A stretch of 64,000 bases of DNA from JAYPCI01 sp038124645 (GCA_038124645.1 JAYPCI010000001.1:62001-126000), one strand, 5' to 3'. Shown: positions 44,539 through 52,937, counted from the stretch's first letter. Made by a program: numbers and translations. The notes: generated by a model from the letters alone, not told the origin.

Positions 44539-45438
44539 TAATCCTTTTGTAAATTCATCAGACTTAAAAGGAACCAGATCATCTTCTTTTTCGCCAAGAC
44601 CCAAAGCAAGTATAGGTAATTTATATTTTTTAGAAATTGCTAATACTACACCTCCTTTTGCAGAACTATCGAGTTTTGTAATAATGATTCCAGTAATCTT
44701 TTGAACTTTACTAAATTCTTCAATTTGGTTTAAAGCGTTTTGTCCGGTTGTAGCATCAAGTATTAAAATGGTCTCTTGAGGAAAATTATTGTCAATTTTT
44801 TTCATCACGGTAATAATTTTTTTGTACTCGTCCATTAAATTTTTTTTATTATGTAAACGACCTGCTGTATCTACAATCGCTAAATCAAATTTATTATCCA
44901 TTGCATGTTTTACTGTTTTATAGGCGACTGAAGCCGGATCACTTCCTGCTTCAGATTTTATAATTTCAATTCCAAGTTTGTTTGCCCACTCCGACAATTG
45001 TTCAATAGCGGCAGCTCTAAATGTATCCGCAGCACCCACAAGTACTTTATGTCCTTTACCTTTGAAATAATTAGCAATTTTACCTATTGTCGTTGTTTTA
45101 CCAACCCCATTTACACCAGATACTAGGAGAATAGTGGGAACAGCTGTTTTGATTTGATCTAAATTTTTCTCGCAAGGGAGGAGAATGTTACTCATATATT
45201 TTAATAAATAATTATTAATAAATTGATGACCTTTTTCTTTATCAACTTTAGTTTTTTTTAATTCATTTTTTATCTCTGACGTAATGTCAGTTCCTATATC
45301 AGCTGATATAAGTAAATCCTCAAACTTAGATAGCGTTTCGTCATCTATTTTTGAACTAGAAAAAATATCTTTAATTCCAGACTTAATTGATACTGAACTT
45401 TTTTTTAGCCCTAATTTAAATTTTTCAAATAAACTCAT
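44524..45438 (-). CDS. ftsY: Signal recognition particle receptor FtsY
   Basis: The 304-residue GTPase has the NG domain only: a helical N domain, G1 GVNGVGKTTTIGKIA (about residue 108), DTAGRLHNKKNLMDE as G3, and ITKLDSSAKGG as G4. It lacks the long acidic A domain of E. coli FtsY, as in many small genomes, so membrane binding would use the short N-terminal amphipathic helix. It overlaps dapF by 1 nt. Its partner gene ffh lies 1 kb away on the other strand. Confidence 0.97.
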   Translation of the reverse strand: MSLFEKFKLGLKKSSVSIKSGIKDIFSSSKIDDETLSKFEDLLISADIGTDITSEIKNELKKTKVDKEKGHQFINNYLLKYMSNILLPCEKNLDQIKTAVPTILLVSGVNGVGKTTTIGKIANYFKGKGHKVLVGAADTFRAAAIEQLSEWANKLGIEIIKSEAGSDPASVAYKTVKHAMDNKFDLAIVDTAGRLHNKKNLMDEYKKIITVMKKIDNNFPQETILILDATTGQNALNQIEEFSKVQKITGIIITKLDSSAKGGVVLAISKKYKLPILALGLGEKEDDLVPFKSDEFTKGLLDLT

Positions 45439-46265
45439 TAAAGATTTACCATTACGTCTTGAATGTCAGATACTGGTCCGGTCATTGAAATATTTTTGTT
45501 CTGATCAATTTCTAGAATTAATTTACCTGATTTAAAAATAATATTAGATTTATTTTTAATGAGTTCTTGTTCAACTCCTGCAACTGCAGTAGCACAGGCA
45601 GCGGTACCACAAGCTTCAGTTAGACCTGCTCCCCTCTCCCAAACACTAATCTTAACATTTTCGTGATCAACCACTTGTGCTAAGGTTAAATTACATCGCT
45701 CTGGAAATAATTTGTGATTTTCAATCTCAGGACCAATTTTTTTTAAATCAAAATTATCACAATTTTTTACAAAATAAATTAAATGCGGGTTACCGACATT
45801 TAATGCAAAACCATGTTCATATGAGTTTCCATCATTATCTTTTAGAATAATTGGAATTTTTTTATGATCCAGATCTTTTGCCAATGGAATTTCTTTCCAA
45901 CTGAATTTTGGTTTTCCCATATCAATTTTGACATTATGGATATCATAAACTTCAGCAACTAAATTTCTCTCGATAGTGTTAAGTTTAATTTTATTTTGTT
46001 TTTTTTCTTTTGCTAAAAAATAAGCTATACATCTACTACCGTTCCCACATGCTGAGACCTCAATACCATCAGCATTAACTATTGTAATCGGGTAAGCACT
46101 ATTTTTTTCTTTATCAAGATAAATTAACTGATCAAAATTAAATAATTTATTTTCTGCTAGTGACTTGATTTGGTTTTTCGAAAGCTCAACAAAATTTTTT
46201 CTTCGATCAATTATCAGGAACCTATTTCCTAAGCCGTGCATTTTATAAGCTTTTAGTTGTGTCAT
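45438..46265 (-). CDS. dapF: Diaminopimelate epimerase
   Basis: The 275-residue enzyme converts LL- to meso-diaminopimelate for lysine and peptidoglycan. Both catalytic cysteines are present, in SACGNGSRCIAYFL and LTEACGTAACATAV. I start at ATG 46265 (TQLKAYKMHGLGN); a longer frame to 46298 would run through a perfect TTGACA promoter box of ffh. The usual GLGNDF motif reads GLGNRF. In many alphaproteobacteria a MiaB-like gene separates dapF and ftsY; here they overlap by 1 nt. Confidence 0.95.
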   Translation of the reverse strand: MTQLKAYKMHGLGNRFLIIDRRKNFVELSKNQIKSLAENKLFNFDQLIYLDKEKNSAYPITIVNADGIEVSACGNGSRCIAYFLAKEKKQNKIKLNTIERNLVAEVYDIHNVKIDMGKPKFSWKEIPLAKDLDHKKIPIILKDNDGNSYEHGFALNVGNPHLIYFVKNCDNFDLKKIGPEIENHKLFPERCNLTLAQVVDHENVKISVWERGAGLTEACGTAACATAVAGVEQELIKNKSNIIFKSGKLILEIDQNKNISMTGPVSDIQDVMVNL

Positions 46266-46291
46266 TCTAAGGCTATAAATATAGACATTCA

Positions 46292-46320
46292 TTGACATTT
46301 AAAACTATTAATTGTAGTTT
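46292..46320 (+). promoter_or_regulatory. Candidate promoter of the ffh leader
   Basis: A perfect TTGACA (46292-46297) is followed after 17 nt by TAGTTT (46315-46320), a partial -10 box. The predicted transcript start is near 46326-46330, right where the first leader helix begins at 46331. It lies just upstream of the divergent dapF start chosen here. Confidence 0.6.
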
Positions 46321-46330
46321 GCGGGACTTT

Positions 46331-46412
46331 CCGCAAAATCACTTGTTTTTTGCGGTGTCCCCAGTTGTGGGGAGATCGACACTAGTCAGCGAGGGTTCGC
46401 CCACTAGTGCGA
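46331..46412 (+). ncRNA. Structured ffh 5' leader RNA
   Basis: Three helices fit without conflict. P1 is CCGCAAAA/TTTTGCGG (46331-46338 with 46348-46355). P2 is TCCCC/GGGGA (46358-46362 with 46369-46373). P3 (46376-46412) stacks TCG/CGA, CACTAGT/ACTAGTG and GGG/CCC, capped by a TTCG tetraloop, with a bulged A and a 6-nt bulge CAGCGA. G+C is far above the surroundings. I recall a 5' element named the ffh motif reported from Pelagibacterales; this probably belongs to it. It lacks the conserved tetraloop and internal loop of 4.5S RNA. GTGTC (46355-46359) could alternatively pair with GACAC (46378-46382), opening P3, so a switch is conceivable. Confidence 0.75.
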
Positions 46413-46432
46413 TTGGTGTTGGATGATTTAAA

Positions 46433-47791
46433 ATGTTTGAAAATTTAACAGATAAGTTAGAAAGTATAGTTTCTAAAATTAGAAAAAAAAGCATTCTGAG
46501 TGAGAAGGATGTTGATTTAAGCTTAGGCGAAATAAGACAAGCCTTATTGTCAGCTGATGTAGCGCTTCCAGTTGTAAAAAAATTTATTGAAAATATAAAA
46601 CCTAAGGCTATCGGTACCGAAGTAATTAAATCAGTCACACCAGATCAGATGATCATAAAAATTGTCCATGATGAACTTACAAATATTTTAGGAAGTGAAA
46701 ATTCAAAATTAAATTTAAATGCTGTTTCACCGTTTTCAATATTGATATCTGGTCTGCAAGGTTCAGGTAAAACTACTACAGCAGTAAAGTTAGCAAAATT
46801 TTTGAAGACTAATCACAATAAGAGTGCATTATTAGTAAGTTTAGATGTTTATCGACCAGCCGCTCAAGAACAATTAAAGATATTAGCAGAAACAAATAAT
46901 TTTAGCACATTACCGATTGTACCTAACCAGTTACCAGTTGATATTGCGCAACGAGCTTTGAATGCAGCAAAATTAATGGGTTCAGATATTATTATTTTTG
47001 ATACTGCGGGACGAACACAAATTGATTTACAAATGATGACCGAACTCCAACAAATTAAAAAAATCACTCAACCGATTGAAACTTTACTGGTTGCAGATTC
47101 TTTAACAGGTCAAGTTGCGGTTAATATTGCATCTGAATTTAATAAAGCAGTTGATTTAACTGGAATTATTTTAACCCGAATTGATGGTGATGGTCGAGGT
47201 GGAGCAGCTTTGAGTATGAAAGAAGTTACTGGCAAGCCAATAAAATTTTTAGGAACGGGAGAAAAAATTGATAATCTAGAATTATTTTATCCCGCTCGAA
47301 TTGCAGATTTAATTTTAGGTAAAGGAGATATTGTATCTTTAGTAGAAAAAGCAGCGAAAGATCTTGATGAAGAAAAAATAAAGCAAGCAGAAGAGAGAAT
47401 CAAAAAAGGTCAATTTGGTTTAGATGATTACTTAGTACAAATTAGACAAATGAAAAAAATGGGTGGCATGGAAAGTATTCTATCAATGTTACCTGGTGTA
47501 GGAAAATTAAAAAACAAAATGAATGAAGCTAATATCGATGAGGCTTTTATTAAACACAATGAAGCAATTATTTTATCTATGACAAAGAATGAACGAGACA
47601 ACCCAAAAATTATTAACGGATCAAGAAAAAAAAGAATTGCCGATGGATCCGGTACCGATATTTCTGCAGTAAATAAACTACTTAAACAATTTAAAATGAC
47701 TGCTGAAATGATGAAAAGATTTTCTTCAGGCAAGGTTCCTAATATGCAAGACGGGACCATTCCAGAAGAAATTTTAAAACAACTAAAATAA
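46433..47791 (+). CDS. ffh: Signal recognition particle protein Ffh
   Basis: The 452-residue GTPase binds 4.5S RNA and signal peptides. It has the N domain with DVDLSLGEIRQALLSADVAL, G1 GLQGSGKTTTAVKLA (about residue 107), LVSLDVYRPAAQEQL, DTAGRTQID and LTRIDGDGRGGAAL. The Met-rich M domain (about residues 300-450) includes the RNA-binding helix region SMTKNERDNPKI. It is preceded by a structured leader with its own promoter and followed closely by rpsP, so the leader may control the ribosomal genes too. Confidence 0.97.
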   Translation: MFENLTDKLESIVSKIRKKSILSEKDVDLSLGEIRQALLSADVALPVVKKFIENIKPKAIGTEVIKSVTPDQMIIKIVHDELTNILGSENSKLNLNAVSPFSILISGLQGSGKTTTAVKLAKFLKTNHNKSALLVSLDVYRPAAQEQLKILAETNNFSTLPIVPNQLPVDIAQRALNAAKLMGSDIIIFDTAGRTQIDLQMMTELQQIKKITQPIETLLVADSLTGQVAVNIASEFNKAVDLTGIILTRIDGDGRGGAALSMKEVTGKPIKFLGTGEKIDNLELFYPARIADLILGKGDIVSLVEKAAKDLDEEKIKQAEERIKKGQFGLDDYLVQIRQMKKMGGMESILSMLPGVGKLKNKMNEANIDEAFIKHNEAIILSMTKNERDNPKIINGSRKKRIADGSGTDISAVNKLLKQFKMTAEMMKRFSSGKVPNMQDGTIPEEILKQLK

Positions 47792-47801
47792 AAGGAGTAA
47801 T

Positions 47802-48607
47802 ATGTTAAGAATAAGACTATCAAGAGGTGGCGTAAGAAAAAGACCTGTTTACAAAATTGTAATTGCTGACAGTCGTGCGCCAAGAGATGGACGTTTCATA
47901 GAAAAAATTGGAACTTTTAATCCTCTCTTACCTAAAGATAAAAAAGAAAGAATCTCAGTTGAGAAAGAACGAATAGACTTTTGGATTAGCAAAGGTGCCC
48001 AACCAACAAACAGAGTTTTTCGAATACTTGGTGAGGCAGGTCTTAAGCCAATGCCTAAGGCTGGTAATAACCCTATGAAAGCAATTCCAAAAAAAGAACG
48101 AAAGAAGGAAGCTAAAGATGCTAAGGAAGCACCTAAAGCAGAGGCTAAACCAGAAGCTAAAAAAGAAGCTCCTAAGGCTGAAGCACCTAAAGCAGAGGCT
48201 AAACCAGAAGCTAAAAAAGAAGCTCCTAAGGCTGAAGCACCTAAAGCAGAGGCTAAACCAGAAGCTAAAAAAGANNNNNNNNNNNNNNNNNNNNNNNNNN
48301 NNNNNNNNNNNNNNNNNNNNNNNNNNNNNNNNNNNNNNNNNNNNNNNNNNNNNNNNNNNNNNNNNNNNNNNNNNAAGCTCCTAAGGCTGAAGCACCTAAA
48401 GCAGAGGCTAAACCAGAAGCTAAAAAAGAGGCTCCTAAGGCTGAAGCACCTAAAGCAGAGGCTAAACCAGAAGCTAAAAAAGAGGCTCCTAAGGCTGAAG
48501 CACCTAAAGCAGAGGCTAAACCAGAAGCTAAAAAAGAGGCTCCTAAGGCTGAAGCACCTAAAGCAGAGGCTAAACCAGAAGCTAAAAAAGAGGAACAGAA
48601 AAAATAA
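47802..48607 (+). CDS. rpsP: Ribosomal protein bS16 with repeat-expanded C-terminal tail (assembly gap inside)
   Basis: The first 83 residues are a normal S16: LRIRLSRGGVRKRPVYKIV, DSRAPRDGRFIEKIG and ISVEKERIDFWISKGAQPT. AAGGAG precedes the ATG. A long Ala/Lys/Glu/Pro tail follows, built from an 18-residue unit (APKAEAPKAEAKPEAKKE) repeated as a 54-bp DNA unit. The gap of 100 Ns lies within it. The frame leaving the gap appears shifted, but if the true gap continues the 54-bp lattice the frame closes and ends EEQKK at 48607. Reading through the Ns in the start frame would instead fuse S16 to TrmD, an artefact. The total length is unknown. Confidence 0.9.
48129..48592 (+). repeat. 54-bp tandem repeat in the rpsP tail
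   Basis: Units begin with GCACCTAAAGCAGAGGCT at 48129, 48183 and 48237 before the gap and at 48392, 48446, 48500 and 48554 after it. Copies are almost identical; those after the gap mainly use GAG where earlier copies use GAA at one codon. Near-identity at DNA level indicates recent expansion by slippage or recombination. A true gap of 54n-1 bases (53, 107, 161) would keep phase. Confidence 0.97.
48275..48374. other. Assembly gap of 100 Ns
   Basis: Exactly 100 Ns interrupt the tandem repeat, the usual placeholder for a gap of unknown size. The repeat is the evident cause of the assembly break. The real distance is not known. Confidence 0.99.
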
Positions 48608-48623
48608 GACTGTTAACTTAGTA

Positions 48624-49316
48624 ATGTTAAAGGTAAAAATATTTACACTTTATCCAGAATTATTTCCTGGTCCTCTTAGTGTGGGTTTATATAAAAAAGC
48701 TCTTAAGAAAAAACTTTGGGATCTTAAAATAATTAATATTCGAAAGTATGCTTCGGATAGACACTCTACCGTAGATGATAAGCCTTACGGCGGGGGTTCA
48801 GGCATGGTTTTGCGTCCAGATGTTTTAGCGAAAGCGATAGATAGAAATATTTCAAAAAGTCAAAAAATTATTTATTTATCGCCGAGAGGCAAAGTGTTTA
48901 ACCAAGCGTTCGCTAAACGTTTATCTAAACAGAAAAACATCAATATTATCTGCGGTCATTTTGAAGGAATAGATCAAAGGTTAATTGATAAAAGAAAAGT
49001 AGAAGAACTTAGTATTGGTGATTATGTTTTATCTGGAGGTGAAACAGCATCTTTTGTTTTATTGGATGCTATTTTGAGATTAATACCAGGAGTTTTAGGT
49101 AATCCTAATTCACATAAGGAAGAAAGTTTTGAAAATAACCTTTTAGAGTATCCTCAGTATACCAAACCTCGAGTCTGGGAAAAAAAGACCCCTCCAGAGG
49201 TTCTATTATCAGGAAATCATGCTAAAATTAAAAGCTGGCGTTTAGCTAAATCTGAGTCTATAACACGTCGCCAGAGACCCGATTTGTGGGTGAAATATAA
49301 AAATAAAAAAAAATGA
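48624..49316 (+). CDS. trmD: tRNA (guanine-N1-)-methyltransferase TrmD
   Basis: The 230-residue SPOUT enzyme methylates G37 of tRNAs. ATG 48624 begins MLKVKIFTLYPELFPGPL. KPYGGGSGMVLRPDVL, ICGHFEGIDQRLID and IGDYVLSGGETASFVLLDA form the trefoil-knot SAM site. It sits between rpsP and rplS as in most bacteria, though rimM is missing from its usual place between rpsP and trmD. It overlaps rplS by 4 nt. Confidence 0.97.
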   Translation: MLKVKIFTLYPELFPGPLSVGLYKKALKKKLWDLKIINIRKYASDRHSTVDDKPYGGGSGMVLRPDVLAKAIDRNISKSQKIIYLSPRGKVFNQAFAKRLSKQKNINIICGHFEGIDQRLIDKRKVEELSIGDYVLSGGETASFVLLDAILRLIPGVLGNPNSHKEESFENNLLEYPQYTKPRVWEKKTPPEVLLSGNHAKIKSWRLAKSESITRRQRPDLWVKYKNKKK

Positions 49317-49813
49317 AAAATATTGAAGACATAAATAGAGAAAATTTAAAAAAAATTCAATCGGCTCGTAAAATTCCAGATTTTAGACCAGGGGATACAT
49401 TAAGAGTAGGTGTAAAGATTATAGAGGGCAAAAGAGAGCGTATTCAATACTTTGAAGGCGTATGTATTGCTAAGAAAAATCGAGATATAAATTCCTCATT
49501 TACAGTAAGAAAAATCTCATTTGGTGAAGGAGTTGAGAGAACATTTGCAACTTTCAGTCCAGTTGTGGGCTCAATTAAAGTTGTGCGATCTGGAAAAGTT
49601 AGAAGAGCTAAATTATATTATTTAAGGGACAGAGCTGGTAAATCAGCACGTATTGCAGAAAAAATAAAAAAGAAAATTGGGATAGATGTAGAAGTTAATA
49701 CTCCTCAAGAAGCCCAAGCAGAAGCTGCTCCAGAAGCTAAAGTTGAGCCAGCACTAACAGCACAAAATACTGAGACGAAAAATAAAGAAACTAAAATAGA
49801 AGAAAAAAAGTAA
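49313..49813 (+). CDS. rplS: Ribosomal protein bL19 with acidic C-terminal tail
   Basis: The 166-residue protein has a normal L19 core (about residues 1-122): PDFRPGDTLRVGVKIIEGKRER, VRKISFGEGVERTFATFSP and RAKLYYLRDRAGKSARI. After residue 125 comes an Ala/Glu/Lys/Thr-rich tail (EAQAEAAPEAKVEPALTAQ and on), similar in composition to the S16 tail but not repeated. L19 lies at the subunit interface near S14 and S6. It starts within the trmD stop (ATGA). Confidence 0.96.
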   Translation: MKNIEDINRENLKKIQSARKIPDFRPGDTLRVGVKIIEGKRERIQYFEGVCIAKKNRDINSSFTVRKISFGEGVERTFATFSPVVGSIKVVRSGKVRRAKLYYLRDRAGKSARIAEKIKKKIGIDVEVNTPQEAQAEAAPEAKVEPALTAQNTETKNKETKIEEKK

Positions 49814-49823
49814 TTCTTTTTTG

Positions 49824-51224
49824 ATGTCTAAAACACTCTACGATAAAATCTGGGAAGAACATTTGGTTCATAGTCAACCTGATGGTACTTCACTTTTGTA
49901 TGTTGACAGACATCTAGTTCATGAAGTCACAAGCCCTCAAGCTTTTGAAGGACTTAGATTAAATAATAGAAAAGTAAGACGTCCAGAATATACTCTCGCC
50001 GTTGCTGATCATAATGTCCCTACAACCAATCGATCAAAAGGTATTGATGATGAAGAGTCTAGAATCCAAGTCGAAGCATTGAGGAACAACTGTAAGGAAT
50101 TTGGTATCGAATTATTTGATGTGACTGATAGCAGACAAGGTATAGTACATATTATTGGTCCTGAACAAGGTTTTACACAACCAGGAACAATCATTGTTTG
50201 TGGCGATAGTCATACTGCAACCCATGGGGCTTTTGGTGCTTTAGCTTTTGGTATAGGAACATCGGAGGTTGAACATGTTCTAGCAACTCAAACCCTTATC
50301 CAAAAAAAATCAAAAAATATGAGAATAAATGTTGAGGGCCAATTACCATTAGGTGTGACTTCAAAAGATGTTATTTTAAAAATTATCTCAACCATTGGAA
50401 CGGCAGGCGGAACAGGTTACGTAATAGAGTACGCTGGTCAAGTTATCAGAGATCTATCAGTTGAACAACGTATGACGATTTGTAATATGTCAATCGAAGC
50501 TGGCGCTCGAGCAGGATTAATTGCACCTGATGAAAAAACGTTTGAGTATCTAAAAGGTAGACCTATGTCACCGAAAAATGAAGCTTGGACCCAAGCTGTG
50601 GAATATTGGAAAACTTTAAAATCGGATCAAGGATGCAAATTTGATAAAGAGGTCTTAATCAAAGGTTCCGATATAGAACCACAAGTGTCATGGGGAACAT
50701 CGCCCCAAGATGTTGTTTCAATTGATGGGATTGTGCCAGATCCAAATAAAGAACAAGATCCAGATCGTAAGCAAGCGATGCAAAGATCATTGGAATATAT
50801 GGGTCTAGAACCTAATACTAAAATGACAGATATCAAACTTGATAAAGTTTTTATAGGAAGTTGCACGAATGGTAGAATAGAAGACCTCAGAGAAGTTTCT
50901 AAGATCGTTAAAGGAAAAAAAATATCAAAAAATATCCAGGCATTAATTGTGCCTGGTTCTGGTTTGGTAAAAATACAAGCAGAAAAAGAAGGATTAGATA
51001 AGATATTTCTTGCTGCTGGATTTGAATGGCGCGAACCTGGCTGTTCAATGTGTTTAGCTATGAATGCAGATAAACTTCAACCAAAAGAAAGATGTGCATC
51101 AACATCTAATAGAAACTTTGAAGGACGACAAGGTAGGGGTGGTAGAACACATTTAGTAAGCCCTGCAATGGCAGCAGCTGCTGCAATTGAAGGTAGACTT
51201 ACTGATGTGAGAAAGCATCAATAG
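49824..51224 (+). CDS. leuC: 3-isopropylmalate dehydratase large subunit
   Basis: The 466-residue aconitase-family enzyme isomerises isopropylmalate in leucine synthesis. The 4Fe-4S cysteines lie in IGSCTNGR and PGCSMCLAMN; DSHTATHGAFGALAFGIGTSE and RNFEGRQGRGGRTHLVSPAM are further signatures. ATG 49824 is preferred to an adjacent TTG at 49821. It lies 10 nt after rplS, a ribosomal-to-leucine operon junction. Confidence 0.97.
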   Translation: MSKTLYDKIWEEHLVHSQPDGTSLLYVDRHLVHEVTSPQAFEGLRLNNRKVRRPEYTLAVADHNVPTTNRSKGIDDEESRIQVEALRNNCKEFGIELFDVTDSRQGIVHIIGPEQGFTQPGTIIVCGDSHTATHGAFGALAFGIGTSEVEHVLATQTLIQKKSKNMRINVEGQLPLGVTSKDVILKIISTIGTAGGTGYVIEYAGQVIRDLSVEQRMTICNMSIEAGARAGLIAPDEKTFEYLKGRPMSPKNEAWTQAVEYWKTLKSDQGCKFDKEVLIKGSDIEPQVSWGTSPQDVVSIDGIVPDPNKEQDPDRKQAMQRSLEYMGLEPNTKMTDIKLDKVFIGSCTNGRIEDLREVSKIVKGKKISKNIQALIVPGSGLVKIQAEKEGLDKIFLAAGFEWREPGCSMCLAMNADKLQPKERCASTSNRNFEGRQGRGGRTHLVSPAMAAAAAIEGRLTDVRKHQ

Positions 51225-51229
51225 TAGAT

Positions 51230-51826
51230 ATGGAAAAATTTACAAAAATAAAAAGTATTCCAGCTAATTTACCTTTAATTAATATCGATACAGATATGAT
51301 TATTCCTAAACAATTTTTAAAAACTATTAAAAGAACTGGTCTAGGAAAAAGCCTGTTTTACGAGTTAAGGTATGATGAACAAAATAACAAAATTGATAAT
51401 TTTGTACTTAATAATCAGCCTTACGATAAATCTAAAATTTTGATTGCAGGTAAAAATTTTGGTTGCGGATCATCCAGAGAGCACGCGCCTTGGGCTCTAC
51501 TAGATTTTGGTATTAGATGTATTATCAGCCCAAGTTTTGCTGATATCTTTTATAATAATTGCTTTAAAAATGGAATTTTGCCAATCCAACTTGATGAAAA
51601 ATCAATTTCTGAATTAATTGAGTATTCTAAAAGAAAAGATGTAATAGAAATTGATTTAGAAAATCAAAAAATTTTATACGGTAATAATTCGTTAAAATTT
51701 GAACTTGATGAATTTAAAAAAAAATGCCTTCTTGAAGGTTTAGATGATATTGGCTTAACTTTAAATAAAACTAGTCACATAGATAAATTTGAAAAGCAGA
51801 ATCAATCCAAAAAGGTCTGGCTGTGA
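51230..51826 (+). CDS. leuD: 3-isopropylmalate dehydratase small subunit
   Basis: The 198-residue subunit has NIDTDMIIPKQFLKTIKR, AGKNFGCGSSREHAPWAL and CIISPSFADIFYNNCFKNG, which form the substrate-contact swivel domain. It pairs with LeuC from the gene 5 nt upstream. Its stop overlaps the GTG start of leuB (GTGA). Confidence 0.97.
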   Translation: MEKFTKIKSIPANLPLINIDTDMIIPKQFLKTIKRTGLGKSLFYELRYDEQNNKIDNFVLNNQPYDKSKILIAGKNFGCGSSREHAPWALLDFGIRCIISPSFADIFYNNCFKNGILPIQLDEKSISELIEYSKRKDVIEIDLENQKILYGNNSLKFELDEFKKKCLLEGLDDIGLTLNKTSHIDKFEKQNQSKKVWL

Positions 51827-52932
51827 TAAAGATTAAAGATCGAAAAATCTTGTTATTGCCTGGTGATGGTGTAGGTCCAGAAGTAGTTGTACAAGTTAAA
51901 AAAATTTTAAACTGGCTGAATAAAAATAAATCTTTAGATTTTAAAATTGACGAAGACCTTGTCGGTGGTGCCTCACTAGATAAACACGGTGTGCCAATTA
52001 CTGAAGATGTGTTTTACAAAGCCTTAGAAAGCGAGGCTGTAATTCTCGGTGCTGTAGGTGGTCCGAAGTGGGATAATATTGAATTTCAAAAACGACCTGA
52101 GAGAGCATTACTAAAACTAAGAAAAGAATTAAAACTTTTTGCTAATTTGAGACCAGCTATTTGTTTTAAACAATTAGCTGAAGCCTCAACTTTAAAACCA
52201 GAAGTGATATCTGGTTTAGATATAATGATAGTCAGAGAATTAACTGGCGGTATTTACTTTGGAGAACCTCGCGGTATTGAACCCATAGAAAAAGGAGAAA
52301 GAAAAGGAATTAATACTCATACATATACAACTAGTGAAATTCAAAGAGTTGCAAGAGTTGCTTTTGAACTAGCTAAAAAAAGAAGCAACAAGGTAACATC
52401 ATGTGAAAAATCCAATGTTATGGAGGCAGGGATCCTCTGGAGAGAAGAAGTGCAAAAAATAAAAGATGAAGAATTTAAATCAGTAGAACTTAGTCACATG
52501 TATGCTGACAACTGTGCGATGCAGTTACTTAGAAATCCAAAACAATTTGATGTCATTGTTACCGATAATCTTTTCGGAGATATTCTATCTGATGAAGCAG
52601 CAATGTTAACAGGTTCCTTAGGTTTATTGCCTTCGGCATCTCTTGGTGAAAAAGATGATAAAGGTAAAACCAGATCAATGTATGAACCAGTGCACGGATC
52701 TGCCCCAGATATCGCTGGTAAAAATATTGCAAACCCAATTGCAACTATTTTAAGTCTTTCGATGGCGCTTAAATATTCGCTGAACCTTGATAATGAGGCA
52801 TCCAATCTTGACAGAGCAGTTCAAAAAGTGCTTGATGATGGATTAAGAACAAAAGATATTATGTCACCCAATATGAAAGAAGTTTCGACTGATGTTATGG
52901 GTGATGCAATAATATCGCAGCTTAAAAAGTAA
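51823..52932 (+). CDS. leuB: 3-isopropylmalate dehydrogenase
   Basis: The 369-residue NAD enzyme oxidatively decarboxylates isopropylmalate. It starts at GTG 51823 inside the leuD stop. LLPGDGVGPEVV, GAVGGPKWD, RPERALLKLRKELKLFANLRP, VRELTGGIYFGEPRG and VTDNLFGDILSDEAAML are all diagnostic. YEPVHGSAPDIAGK completes the nucleotide site. leuA is not in the window. Confidence 0.97.
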   Translation: MIKIKDRKILLLPGDGVGPEVVVQVKKILNWLNKNKSLDFKIDEDLVGGASLDKHGVPITEDVFYKALESEAVILGAVGGPKWDNIEFQKRPERALLKLRKELKLFANLRPAICFKQLAEASTLKPEVISGLDIMIVRELTGGIYFGEPRGIEPIEKGERKGINTHTYTTSEIQRVARVAFELAKKRSNKVTSCEKSNVMEAGILWREEVQKIKDEEFKSVELSHMYADNCAMQLLRNPKQFDVIVTDNLFGDILSDEAAMLTGSLGLLPSASLGEKDDKGKTRSMYEPVHGSAPDIAGKNIANPIATILSLSMALKYSLNLDNEASNLDRAVQKVLDDGLRTKDIMSPNMKEVSTDVMGDAIISQLKK

Positions 52933-52937
52933 AAATT

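Noticed and set aside
46266..46298. Eleven extra N-terminal residues on DapF
   Set aside because: They lie upstream of the conserved family start and overlap the perfect TTGACA of the ffh promoter.
46318..46420. 4.5S SRP RNA gene next to ffh
   Set aside because: The region lacks the conserved GGAA tetraloop and the symmetric internal loop of SRP RNA, and it is too short. A leader RNA fits better.
48129..48592. CRISPR array
   Set aside because: The repeats are contiguous, in frame and encode protein; there are no unique spacers and no cas genes.
47802..49316. A single open frame joining S16 to TrmD
   Set aside because: It exists only because 100 placeholder Ns shift the frame. The repeat lattice and a proper ATG at 48624 show two genes.
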